Assembly: GCF_000003605.2 (NCBI RefSeq)
Contig: NW_003132853.1
Coordinates: 397,967 to 423,481 of the forward strand
Direction of reading: 5' to 3'
Length of the DNA: 25,515 bases
Source of the DNA: Saccoglossus kowalevskii
Taxonomy: Eukaryota; Hemichordata; Enteropneusta; Harrimaniidae
Program-made: the position numbers and the translations under genes
The notes under the pieces: model-generated
Seen by the model: only the letters and a program-made list of their open reading frames with translations
Told to the model about the DNA's origin: nothing
Database searches by the model: none
In this document: piece by piece, positions 9,098-19,746 of the stretch
Layout of the letters: each line of letters opens with the position of its first letter
Position numbering within the stretch: position 1 is the first letter of the stretch

Positions 9098-10599
9098 GGT
9101 CATATGTTGTTGCCATGGTAGCATATCAAACCTACAAGATTAATTATGTGACTACCATTCAATTAGAGAAGTTTTTTTTATCAATAACTTCACTGCCAGG
9201 ACTTTGTGACACCATTGCAATTCACAGTATTGCCAGTATTTGATTTAATTCCTAAAGTTGACAAATAATAAGATTGTTTTACTGGCTGTTGATATCTTCA
9301 TAATAAAGTTAAAAAAGTACAATAGTTTGAATATGTTGAATGGGAAAGTAGAGTCACTGTTCAGGAGCAAAGCATAGCAGAGGTTGCTTTGATGGATTGC
9401 CTGTCTATTGGTAAAAGTTTGGCAGTTTTCCAACCTGGCATGCAGCCTCATTTTAACCACTTCATGTCTACCTTCTTCTGACCTGATTTTCCGCATGGCC
9501 GAGTCTCGCACAACAAGAGCACAGTATAATCTTCACATTGTCTGTTGACAAGAACTACCTGTTTGCATGATAATAGGCATGTACACATATGACACCATGA
9601 TGACTGGTACCCACCCAATCACAGAATTTATAAGACAACCAGTCTACCACGTATATGTAATACACACTCCAATAGACCATACAGTTGGAAGGTTCCAATT
9701 AAAATAAAAATACAGTTTTTTTTTTATGATCCATAATTAATGGTCTGCTCACTGCTGGCACACACTCAATGCCCTAAAGAGGGATAGAAGTTCAATAGAG
9801 CTGTCAGGTCAAAGGTTAGTGTTAGCATATGCTTTAGAAAGGAAAATACACTTTAAATAGAATTCTATAAGTCTTAAGTCCAATATGTTGACAGTGAATG
9901 TCAGACTTATCCCAAGAGAATAATTATAGCTGGCTCTGATAAAGCTAACATCCAAGCTTTAATGGCGCTGCTGAAAAATTCTTTTCTTTATTATCAAGTC
10001 TTTTCTTACACAATACGTTTTATTTTCAAGGGAATATATCTGCACAGTAGCTCACGGCAACAACGCACCAAACAAAACCATTTGACCTCAGGAACTAAAT
10101 TGCTAAATTTAGAAACTCCTTTCCGGTCCATTCCATTGAAAAAATTATCATCACAACTTACTGCGTGAATTATGTACATATTTTGCTGCCCATATAATCA
10201 TTCCAATCTCAAATGTTTGCACATTCTGGTACAGTCTTGGGGCCACAAATTCAATGAGAAATCCTCTCCATACTGCATTTGCTTGAAAAAGTGTAAATTT
10301 CTAATAGAAATGAACAATTTGATCAAGTTCCCTAAGAAAATATGATTACAATAAAGATTACTATTATATCATTAACACTCTTATAATCCAGATAAATGCA
10401 TGTGCTACTATTAGAGCAGATACAGTATATATTTATCCAAAACAAGACTCATTTTCGGCCAAGGAACAGATATGGATTCAACTCCAACGTCATCTTGACT
10501 GACAACCTATACAAAATGGTTTTTCAAGGAATGTACTTTGTTTATTACATATATTTGGATGTCCTTCCATCTTATTTATTTTCTAGCCACTTACATGTC

Positions 10600-10620
10600 A
10601 AGCCTGGTGATCCCAGGCTT
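10600..10620. repeat. 8-bp GC-rich hairpin
   Basis: AAGCCTGG (10600-10607) and CCAGGCTT (10613-10620) form a perfect 8-bp stem with loop TGATC, followed by GGCCAGGC. It is intronic and of unknown significance. Confidence 0.55.
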
Positions 10621-12654
10621 CTGGCCAGGCGGGCATAACAAATCAAAAAATGGCCCTGTCCAACCCTCCTCATGAATTACTAAATAACGTCAGAACAGAT
10701 GTCCATTTTTCGTACTTTGGTGAAGTTTCTGTCAAATAAGCCATTAAATCTATTTTTTGCTGGGTTATAAATATTTTGTGTTCTGCCAGCTAATAAATAA
10801 CATACATTATGGATGTCCGGACTCACCTAACCCAACCTTCACGAGAACCTCTTAGTATGTAGCACGCAACCTTTCATCTGTAACTTTGTTTTCAAATGAA
10901 ATAAATTATTTATTTGAGAGGATATAGGATTGTGGTTTGCGGAAGGAAAATGTTATGCCTCATTCACAACAACGAAAAACAGGTACATCAATCAATCAGC
11001 TAGTTGGTTGGTCAATGGTGCATGAAAATGGGCTCCAGCCAACATAGTCAACTTGTTTTACCCTATGTTCTACAAAGTGTTCATGTTATCGATAAAATCT
11101 ACAAACAAAATTTGAAGAAAAACATTTAATATGGAAAAATGTGATTAAATGACTGGGCCTTTAATGTGAGGAAATTGTGGATTTTTTAAAAATAATATTT
11201 AATTTAAGTTTAATTTGACTGTTTGGTATTTATGTCTGAACATGCATGTATGTATAACTTGTATGTACATTGTATTTGTCAACATTTTTCCAAGAAACAA
11301 TTTAGCTCATTACGTTTTTCATAAATCATTGTGTTCCTTCACCATATAGGAACCCTAGTAAAAACTTCATTACTACAAACATTCAAGAATTCCTCTTGGC
11401 TCATGAAAAGTCATCTCCTGCAAAACTTAAGTGTCTTACAGTAATTTAAGTGAGAATGTGTTAAAGTGGGTTTTTCAGTTCCCAGACAATTAGCACATTA
11501 TTAAGTTAGTGGCCATTATAGGTTCTATTGTACTGGTGATTACAATAGTATAATTAATTAGGTTAATTCAGTCTTTCATTATACATGCAAAGTTCATGAA
11601 ATTATTTTGATACAATATTACATTCTTGTAAATTGAGAGTTGAACATAAAGTCAATGTTGAAAAAACTAAATTAGAAAATTTTTCCATTTATCATATTTG
11701 TTGTGGTTGTCGTACCATTGGTGTTGTCCATGGTTGGGTACATTCATTGTTTAAGTGCTGGACGTTGGTCACATGTGAGTCTTTCTATTGATGTCTTACA
11801 CTGCTGTTTGACACCATACGTGATAATATGAAAACTTGACATAGTAATTCACACACATATATAGAGACTATAGACAATAAATCATTGTCATGGGCACAAT
11901 TTTTTTTTAAAGTAAAATTAGTTGAAAACGGTTTCTTTAGTTTAAACAGAGTTAGGATATTTGCATATAAAAAAGAATGATCAAGTGGTAACTGACAACT
12001 CTGTCAAGTCTGTCACCATGCACAAAATAAGAATAAAATAAAAATGTGTGGCAAAAAAAAAATTACATGCTGTCTTCGAAGTACTGTGGAAACCATGGTT
12101 ATGATATAAATATAGCTGTATGTTTCCCACATTCTATGTAATGGATATGTCTCTGCTTTTTGGTAATCATATGTGTTCTTGTCATGCCTGATTTGTAACA
12201 CAAAGTCTGGTAGCTCATTGCAAACCATGTGTTGGTTTGAATTGTTCTTTCTTTGAATAGTGAGTTTTTTTATGCAGAGGTCAACTGGAGTTGTATTGTT
12301 TATTGTTATTTTGTTTAGTTTAGTGAAAGTCCTAGTTTTCAGTTGTAAACTTGTATGGTTTATTCCCGAAGTACAATAGTAAAAATATGCACTGTAAACC
12401 AATTTTGCCAGAGAAATGTTGATGAATTTGTGATTTGTGAAAATTTCACTGGGACCATCAATACCGGTAATTAAGATATCAGCACTAAGTTTATTATAAC
12501 CTGGTTATATGTGATATATTCAGAGTTCTGCCTACAGGGTAGGAGTCCTATAACTGCTAGATTTGTATTTATTTTACATTTATTCCTTTATAAAAATCAA
12601 TATTTTGACTAAATTCCTTAACAATCACAATTTTTTTTTTGCTTTGACTTTCAG

Positions 12655-12817
12655 TCATGGTATTGGTGCAATGTTTTGAACATATCAGTGGAGCCAATAT
12701 GAACCCAGCAATAACAATAGCCATGTTGCTAGGCAGGAAAATCGGCATTATTCGAGCTTTTCTGTACATGGCTGCTCAGTGTTTAGGAGCAATAACAGGA
12801 ACAGCTGTTATGACTGG
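12655..12817 (+). CDS. Aquaporin-family (MIP) channel, coding exon 2 (first NPA)
   Basis: The acceptor is a T-rich tract then TTTCAG, and the exon starts with the last two bases of codon 70. It encodes residues 70-123 plus two bases. The end of TM2 (VMVLVQCFEH) leads into the half-helix HISGANMNPAIT, with the first NPA at residues 86-88. TM3 follows at about 102-122 (IIRAFLYMAAQCLGAITG). The IRA-x-Y-x-AQC-x-G block is characteristic of classical aquaporins and Big-brain. The family normally has histidine before the NPA (SGAH-x-NPA); here it is N84. The donor GGTAAGTTG leaves phase 2. Codon phase and conserved order with exons 1 and 3 make the splice sites secure. Confidence 0.95.
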
Positions 12818-12886
12818 GTAAGTTGATTATCTCTAGAAACATAGTAAAAATAGTGTCACATGCGTCAAGATATGAATGGCATGCTT

Positions 12887-13140
12887 ATTTGCATATTTGC
12901 TTATTTGCATATTTGCATAGTTAAAGACTTGTACTCTGTTCTGTACAATTTATCACATAGTTTTGAAACTTCATGTGTGCAAAATATTCATACTGTTCTG
13001 GTGAGGACAATATTTGTAATTTGCATGCTTATTTACATATGCATATATTTTCCAAATTTAAATTCAACACTCATCAACTTGAAACTTGTTACGCGTGCAC
13101 GTCACTCTGTTTTGGTGAATTCAAAATATTTAAATTGCAT
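12887..13140 (+). repeat. Degenerate repeat units with four ATTTGCAT octamers
   Basis: Perfect ATTTGCAT (reverse complement ATGCAAAT) occurs at 12887-12894, 12903-12910, 12911-12918 and 13019-13026. Two diverged units can be aligned. One starts TTGAAACTTCATGTGTGCA (near 12963) and the other TTGAAACTTGTTACGCGTGC (near 13078). Each runs through a TCTGTT/TGTTCTGGTGA block to AATTTGCAT or AAATTGCAT. The GAAACTT...AATTTGCAT layout resembles the units of the 17697-18581 element. The octamers may therefore be part of a transposon-derived unit and not a dedicated POU-factor enhancer. Confidence 0.55.
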
Positions 13141-13149
13141 CTGATTTGA

Positions 13150-13252
13150 TGAGCATAGTGGCACTCACGATACAGATCTCAACACACGGCAACAGTCGTA
13201 GGTCCTAAAAATTTCGCTGCGTGTCGAGATCCCATAATGTGAGCGTAGCTCA
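13150..13252. mobile_element. Small foldback hairpin, possible MITE remnant
   Basis: The left arm (GATGAGCATAGTGGCACTCA continuing through GATCTCAACACACGGC) is an imperfect reverse complement of the right arm (GCTGCGTGTCGAGATC continuing through GTGAGCGTAGCTCAT). About three quarters of the roughly 45-base arms pair. GATCTC/GAGATC and CTCAC/GTGAG blocks are exact. The spacer is short (about 20 bases). No target duplication is identified. Confidence 0.55.
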
Positions 13253-14595
13253 TACCTACATGTGCTCAGCTATTATGATGTGTACTACTGTTATAATATC
13301 CAGATACAGTAGCAGTCATCCAATCAAAATGGTGACCTCTACTCACTTCTTGTGAAACAATGCTTGAGGAGTAAATCCATCTCTGATAGCTTTCTTGTTG
13401 AGAGCATGTAACTTGTACAAACTGTAGAACAATAAATAATTCAATTATTGTAGGTTGAATTTTTTTTGCTGCAAGCAATATTTTGCCCACTTATCGTGTT
13501 GCATGTAATTCTTTTTCTCTAATTGATGTGATAATTTTGATGCACTAATACTGGGAGAGGAGAAACCAGATTTTAATTGGATATTATTTTCAAACTAGAC
13601 TAAATTTTCCAGTATTAATTAAATTGTCTACAGTCACTACCAAATTTCTTTCCCAACCACATAATGGACATTTGTGGGTTGTTTCTATACAGATAAACAT
13701 GTATTAACAGTGGCATCGAGTCATTGCCATTAATTCTCACAAACATCAAATTTTTCTGACTTTGCCCAATTCTCATCATTTTTTTAACTAAAAGCCAGAC
13801 ATTAATTATATGCCGATAATGAATTCAGCTGCTCTCATAAAAATATCCTGACCTTTGAACTCAAGACGGGATGTATCTCAGAAATATGTAATTAATAAAG
13901 TATATCTTGTGCATGAGAGGAATTCACACGATGTCTTTGGAATGCTTATCATTCTCTATGGTGGGAACTAAAACAAGCTTGCATTTTCAAATTTCTGAAA
14001 AATTTCCAATTACCCATGGATGAACATTTTAACAATTTATTTTGATACACGGGTGGTCTGTGATATAATGGGTGTAATAAAACAAAATTAATACTCACTA
14101 TTTTGAAAATGCATCAATTTTAGAATATTATCACTTGCATGTTTTGAACAATGCATTATGGGAAATTTGTTGACAAAGACATGTGCAACAAAAACAAACT
14201 TTATAAATGTAATTCAGTCATATTACCTGTATTATTGCTGAGTATTATAATGCTGCCCCTTCTCAGCTTAAACGAGTGGATTTTGTGTTGTAGAACATCA
14301 CTTGTATCCATCAAAAATCTCAGGTTCTCTACTGATCAGATTTTTGTCTGCAGAACACCCAGAATTAACAGTACTTTTATGTTTTATGTCTAATAATTCT
14401 TTATAATTTGCAACAATGTATTGACCAGTTTAGAATGTTTCCACCAGCTCCATGATATTTACACAAGTAAGAGGAATCATTTTGGTTCACAAATTTGACT
14501 GTTGATGATGTTTACTACAATACCACAAAATTTGCTATTTTTTTATTAATTTGTAAATATCCTCTCATTGAAATTGAAACAGTTACTGTAGGCAA

Positions 14596-14633
14596 ACTTG
14601 TAAACAGTAGGCATACTTGTAAACAGTAGGCAA
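14596..14633. repeat. 19-bp direct tandem duplication
   Basis: Two copies of ACTTGTAAACAGTAGGCAT/A lie back to back, with a partial related copy (ACTGTAGGCAA) just before. Minor slippage repeat. Confidence 0.75.
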
Positions 14634-14892
14634 AAGTTGAATTCACCAAATCATATTTTCTGTATTAGAAGTATATTTTGAGTTCAGGTAAATGGAACCA
14701 AACACAATTGTTTGGGTTGAAGATTCATATTTGATGAAATATTGTTTTCAAGTATTTTTGTCAAATTATTGATAGGAAAGTTTCTAAAGATTCAATTTAT
14801 CAACAGATCTATGATACATCAGTGTTTTAATAACAGATAAAATGAATATTAATGAGCTCATTTACATTCCTTCTTGTTTGGTTTCTTAATAG

Positions 14893-15097
14893 ATTCGCAC
14901 CAGAGGAAATACGTGGCAGTCTTGGGATGTCTGTTTTATCTGATTTGATTTCAACATTGGGTGGGTTTGGAGTTGAGTTTCTCATCACTTTCATTTTAGC
15001 CTTCACGGTGATGGCTTCCAATGACCCTAATAGGAAAATACTGGGAACATCATCACTTCCTGTTGGTGCAGCTTTTGCTCTTAATACTCTTTGGGCG
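14893..15097 (+). CDS. Aquaporin-family (MIP) channel, coding exon 3
   Basis: The acceptor is TTTCTTAATAG. The exon completes G124 and encodes residues 125-192. Loop C (FAPEEIRGSLGMSV) is followed by TM4 at about 148-165, GFGVEFLITFILAFTVMAS, containing the second conserved glutamate (E152), and by the SNDPNRK loop. The motif FGVEF-x-ITF...DP-x-RK closely resembles Big-brain and AQP4-type proteins. TM5 starts at about 178 (SSLPVGAAFALNTLWA). T189 aligns with the pore histidine H180 of AQP1. The donor GCG|GTAAGTTTT gives phase 0, just before the position where relatives continue with the second NPA (NPARS) and TM6. That exon was not found in this window, so the model is 3'-incomplete. Typical family length is about 250-300 residues, longer in Big-brain. 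Confidence 0.95.
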
Positions 15098-15120
15098 GTA
15101 AGTTTTTGCAATAGCATTTA

Positions 15121-15498
15121 GAGGGGGGCAAGGGGGTAGCTGGTACAGTTTTATGGGAAATAAAACAGGCTTTTTACAATTTACAAGGAAAAAAGATGTT
15201 TTTACAGTTTACAGTGAAAATTGAATTTTGCAGTGAATTGTGTCATCTAGTCGCTTTACAGTTTCCAAAATGTAATTTCCCTGGATTATTCTTTACGACT
15301 TTTTTTATTTTGATGTAAATTCTTGTATGTACCGAGAAAAATGACACATTTTTACAGTGTACAAAAAAAATATTTGATTGATTACGCTGTACATTTAGCC
15401 TGTGATTACAGAATTACAGAATTTATTTTTTAAATTTTCGTTGTACGAACAATAAAATATTGCAATTACGTTGAACGAAAATAACCCCTCCCCCCTCC
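15121..15498. repeat. Possible palindrome-bounded repeat rich in TTTACAG
   Basis: It is bounded by GAGGGGGGCAAGGGGGTA at the left and AACCCCTCCCCCCTCC at the right, which are approximately complementary. The interior repeats short TTTACAG/TTACAGT words at irregular spacing. This could be a diverged MITE or just two purine/pyrimidine tracts. Confidence 0.35.
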
Positions 15499-15640
15499 AT
15501 TTATGACGTTTTAAATTCCGTAATGTGATCATTTATTCATGATTTCATTCTATTCATATAAATGAGTAAACAAAAATAAAATAAAAGCAGACATATTGTT
15601 GTGGGAATAAAATAATTTAGCAAGGGTTTGTGGCGAAGAC

Positions 15641-15662
15641 GACAGACACTCTAGTGTCTGTC
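15641..15662. repeat. Near-perfect 22-bp palindrome
   Basis: GACAGACACT and AGTGTCTGTC are exact inverted copies separated by CT. This is a cruciform-capable site or the fused ends of a deleted palindromic element. No gene association beyond lying in intron 3. Confidence 0.65.
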
Positions 15663-16814
15663 AACAAATCACAGAACAATGACATTAATGTAACGCAGAT
15701 GGAAATGAAAATGAAATTGTTATCATCTGTGCACACTTGTCTATATTTGATCAGTTTTATGCGTTCTATTAGTTATTTTTCAACTAAGATCTTGTAATCA
15801 TGACAAACACTATATTTTTTTTGTGTTTTTGTGCCTGGTGACATTCTGGACATTGAATGTCACTGTTGTCTCTCCTGACTTTTTTTGTATGTGCAAATTG
15901 CAAGTGCCAGTGCTGACACATAGTGCATTTTTGCCACAGAAGTCATATTCATGTTTGGGACTACATGACAGGGCTGTGCTGCCATCATCATATCAAATGG
16001 CAATTTATTGCGCTATCCTGGCATCGACCAGGCTCGGTCGAACACAAGCACCTCGTAGACCTTAACGAAGGTTCCGTCAAAGTCGCATTTGTTAGTGAAT
16101 GAATCCCGGCCAGTGGAATTGGCCTTCCTATTGAGTCTGTGGCACACAGGGTAGGGGTAGTGCATTTTTGGTGTTCAGTCTAAGGTAATATTCAAACCTG
16201 GGTTTATCGATCATGAGTCTGTGATTGTTCCCTTTGACCACCTTACTTTTAGGTCATACATTTTACCATGAGTTTAATTAGCTTAATAATTAACTTCTTC
16301 AATGCCAAAGTCAATCTTTCACAAAATAAACTGAGAGACCAAAATCTCTTCCAAAATTTCAAAGAAATTCCCAGAAAAAAAATGTTTTCATACTTGCACT
16401 GCACCAAGATGAAGAAATTGGAAAACAAATTTAGTGAAAAATGTAGTATCGGTAAGTCGAAATCAGTAATAGCATAACAATTTGAATTCCTTCTAAAAAA
16501 ATATTTTGTTCTGTTATTATGCAAAATAGTGTAAGAAATTTGAAAAAAAAAATGTGTGTTTGGACATTAGTTTTTTCCATCATAGCAAGTTTCCCAGTTA
16601 GATGTTCATTGTGTAATGTTCTAATTTAATCATCCAACTATGTAATAATGTAAGACTTCAAGCTGGCCAGTACTTGCACAGCTGTTGATCAGTCTCTAAT
16701 TGATATGCACAACGGGGTATTCTGTATAGCCATGTATTTGTATGGTGGGAAAATATTCTGATAATGCTGTTACACAGACCCAAGTACACAACCACTACAT
16801 GTGGTCAGCGTATG

Positions 16815-16849
16815 TTGGTTCTATATCTTAACGTTAAGGGGTGAACCAA
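16815..16849. repeat. Composite palindrome around CTTAACGTTAAG
   Basis: A perfect 12-bp palindrome, CTTAACGTTAAG (16827-16838), is flanked by TTGGTTC (16815-16821) and GAACCAA (16843-16849), itself an exact inverted pair. It ends just before a poly-G tract at about 16858-16870. Confidence 0.6.
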
Positions 16850-17251
16850 TAGAACCCGGGGGGGGGGGGGTATTACTGTTCTTTTTCTACTGATGTTTAT
16901 GTATTTTGTTTTTCGTTCCTTCTTTCTTCCTCTAAGTGTGTGTGTGGATTTTTCTAAATATTTGTTTTTCTGTTATTTTTCTGTGCAATTTTGTTTTCAG
17001 TGCAAATTTATTTCCTTAAATCACCCAAAGTTTTTATTAGTCATCAATTAAGAGTAAACTTTAGTTTATTAAAATAAATACAAGATTGTTTTCATGTTAC
17101 CTCTGATTGTTTAATGAATGTTATTTTTATCCCTATTTAGAATCCCACTAGCCTGGGTCAACTAATTGCTGTGCTGATGTACAGTTGTGAGCATTTCAAA
17201 GTATTAAAGAATGATGTCTTTCCCCATAGACAAAACTGAATATCGGTTGTC

Positions 17252-17266
17252 TCCCCCCCCCCCCCC
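17252..17266. repeat. Poly-C tract
   Basis: Long uninterrupted C run followed by TCTC, unstable in length. No other feature is tied to it. Confidence 0.8.
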
Positions 17267-17696
17267 TCTCGGTAGCCAAAATGATTTAAGTGATACCAGG
17301 CCAAAGGCCACGTTTTCTCAAATATTTGCCTGCCAGTCATTTCGAAATTGAGAAATCATTCACTTTATTTGACCACAGCATGACATAAATTCAGTTAGTG
17401 TGTGATAGGAGTATCATCCTCTGACAATCAAGTAAACTGATTGGTAGATAGTGACCTTTTGAGTATGTTAGCTAAACTCAAACTTATACAAATAATGTTA
17501 ACCCAAATACTGACATTGCTCAAATACTAACCCTGTGATATATGGATATTGAAAGAATATAAACTTGTTGTTTTTATAAAATTTGGAACTGGAACAAGAA
17601 TTGCGTCACCAACTAATTAATATTTAATTTAATTTAAATGAATACAACATAATTATCCCTTTACCTTCCAATGCTAAAAAAAGTAACTCAATTTTT

Positions 17697-17745
17697 GACT
17701 CCCATGTGCGAAGCACAAAATGGGAGTCTTTGCAGTTAGTGTGTC

Positions 17746-17790
<45 letters not shown>

Positions 17791-18581
17791 GTCCGACTGT
17801 TCCACTGCTATCTCAAGAACCATACATCGGTTTTTGATGAAACTTGGTGCATAGATGCTCTGGGCCAATGCGCAGATTTGATTAGGTTTTGGTAAAAATC
17901 CATCTCGTTAATTACCTAATTTGCATGATAATTAGCTAATTTTTAGCTGTTCTATGACTGTTCCACTGATATCTAAAGAACCACTCATTGGATTTTGATG
18001 AAACTTGGTACATAGATTTTCTGAACTAATGCTAGGTTTTGATTAGTTTTTGGTAATAATCCGTGGATACTAATTACCTAATTTGCATAATGATTAGTCA
18101 ATTTTCGTTTTTTCCACTGATATCTCAAGTACTAATCATCACATTTCAATGAAACTTGGTACATAGATGTCATATGACACTACACAGACCTGATAGTTTT
18201 TATGGTAATATCAGTACATGTAATTACCTAATTTGCATAATTAACCAATTTTAAGCTTTCACACTGATATCTAAAGTACTAATTTCCATTTTAATGAAAC
18301 TTAGTACAAAGATGCTCTAGGACAATGTACAAACCTAATTAGTTTGGGGTAAAACTCTGCTCATATTATTTCCCCAATTAGCATAATAATTCATAATTTT
18401 TTGGTTCTAATCACATTTCAATTAAACTTGGTACATAGAGTTTTTGTTACATTGCGCAGACCTCATTAGTTTTACAATCAAATCTGTTCATGTCAATTTT
18501 CTGATTTGCATAATTAGTTTTCAGCTAAGTAATTTCAAATTATATTTAATGTGTCTCCAATACTCTCAGCACATGGGAGTT
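17697..18581. mobile_element. Hairpin-capped non-autonomous element with GT run and about 5 degenerate units
   Basis: The 5' end is a compound hairpin. GACTCCCAT (17697-17705) pairs with ATGGGAGTC (17720-17728), and GTGC-GAA-GCAC nests inside. The 3' end GCACATGGGAGTT (18569-18581) is the inverted copy of the first 13 bases (GACTCCCATGTGC) at 12 of 13 positions, giving terminal inverted repeats. A (GT)n microsatellite lies at about 17740-17791. Degenerate units then start near 17800, 17961, 18112, 18258 and 18401 (spacing 143-161 bases), sharing TTCCACTGATATCT, GAAACTTGGTACATAGATG and TACCTAATTTGCATAAT. There is no ORF. Superfamily not recognised. Confidence 0.82.
17740..17791. repeat. (GT)n microsatellite
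   Basis: GT dinucleotide run with a few AT interruptions, internal to the hairpin-capped element and probably part of its architecture. Confidence 0.9.
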
Positions 18582-18710
18582 CTTTCTAAGCTTTCTTTGA
18601 TTATTAATTAATTGTTAAATTGTATTACTATAAAGGATTACAATTTAATTTAATTTAATTAATCTTCAATTCTAATTGTAATTCAATAAGCAATTGTGTT
18701 ATATGATTAA

Positions 18711-18775
18711 ATATTTAGTAATTGAATATATTTAGTAATTGAATATATTTAGTAATTGAATATATTTAATAATGA
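18711..18775. repeat. 17-bp tandem repeat, about 3.7 copies
   Basis: ATATTTAGTAATTGAAT repeats exactly at 18711, 18728 and 18745, with a diverged partial copy from 18762. It lies 130 bases after the hairpin-capped element in very AT-rich sequence. Confidence 0.9.
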
Positions 18776-19451
18776 GATTTTGCAGGCAATGAATCCCCAT
18801 TAGATTCACTGAAAACCCACAGCAAAGTAATGCAGTTTTTCTGTTTCATTTGGTGAATGGGGTTCTATGATTGTCAGTTCTATATTTTGGAAAGATTTTG
18901 TGACAGCAATAATCAATTGCCATCGGAAGTCTTCAGCAATATTTATTCATGTTTTTTTAACACCCATGACTTGAATTTGATGAAGACATGAATGTTTTTA
19001 TTATATAAAATATTTGTATCCGTTTTACAAATGACATATGACAGTTGAAAGCAATTACAACACATTAACGAATGCGATGTAGTAATTAAATCAGCCATTG
19101 TTTGAAAATCAGGGTTCATTTTCAGAAATATTGAAGAATATAAGAAAATAGTGCAGAACAATTTGAGCAAGAAAGTCTGGCGGACAAAAGGTCAAATTCA
19201 CCATAGTTCTGTGTTGACCCTTGACTCTTTGACCTTATTACAAAGTCAACTTTTGTCATTTTTCCCAAACTGACCTACATTTTTTTTTTTTTTTTTCATA
19301 AGATTTTCGAGATTTAAAGTTGATATAAAATCTTGTCTATTTAACCCAAAATTGAAAAAAGAAATCATAGTAACATGGACAAAAGATTGCACCAAATTTA
19401 TGGTGGGAAAAAAACATGTCGTAATTTCTTTATGATTAAAGTTTTACTTAA

Positions 19452-19746
19452 AGGTGTTAGTCGTAACGCCGCACATGTGCGACATTTGTTTTGATAAACA
19501 TTTATTTTCCCAGAGTCCAATGCGCTTATCTAATGTAATCATGAGTACGAGTTTTGTCCTGGGCGCCACTTGCACTAGTCACCACCGGCAACTCCTTCGA
19601 CACCTTCCAAGCACCAAAAAAACATCTAATTGAAGCTTAGTAACGTCTCAGTTTGTACTCATTGATCTGCGCAACAGTCAAAATTGACATCTTTGTTTAT
19701 ATGAAACCTATATCTCGTGCATGTGCGGCAAGACGACTACCACCCT
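19452..19746. mobile_element. 295-bp TTAA-bounded MITE
   Basis: TTAA at 19448-19451 and 19747-19750 flank inverted ends. The left begins AGGTGTTAGTCGTAACGCCG and the right, reverse complemented, begins AGGGTGGTAGTCGTCTTGCC. Both continue into GCACATG. Roughly 30-bp imperfect terminal repeats with an exact TTAA duplication fit a piggyBac-type or other TTAA-targeting non-autonomous element. The interior is more GC-rich than its surroundings and has no ORF. Confidence 0.82.

Larger units (their letters stand above)
5489..12654 (+). other. Intron 1 of the aquaporin gene (7.2 kb, phase 1)
   Basis: Starts GTAAGT and ends in a T-rich tract followed by TTTCAG at 12654. It contains the foldback element at 7096-7532, a minus-strand LINE remnant at 8176-8775 and several small hairpins, such as 9061-9097 and 10600-10620. 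Open frames inside it, including a 129-codon minus frame at 12013-12402, have no recognisable domain. I see no nested gene. Confidence 0.85.
12818..14892 (+). other. Intron 2 of the aquaporin gene (2.1 kb, phase 2)
   Basis: GTAAGT donor and TTTCTTAATAG acceptor. It contains the degenerate repeat with octamer motifs (about 12880-13140), a foldback hairpin at 13150-13252, and a 19-bp direct repeat at 14596-14633. No gene is seen inside. Confidence 0.88.

Noticed and set aside
9245-9511. 88-codon minus-strand frame in intron 1
   Set aside because: No domain or repeat signature is recognised and the C-terminal half is AT-driven low-complexity sequence.
12013-12402. 129-codon minus-strand open frame, the longest in the window
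   Set aside because: It lies inside intron 1 close to exon 2 and has no recognisable domain. Its composition is that of AT-rich chance sequence, and no splice or promoter context supports it.
14827-15117. 96-codon minus-strand frame opposite exon 3
   Set aside because: It is the antisense shadow of exon 3, whose plus frame matches the MIP family across its length.
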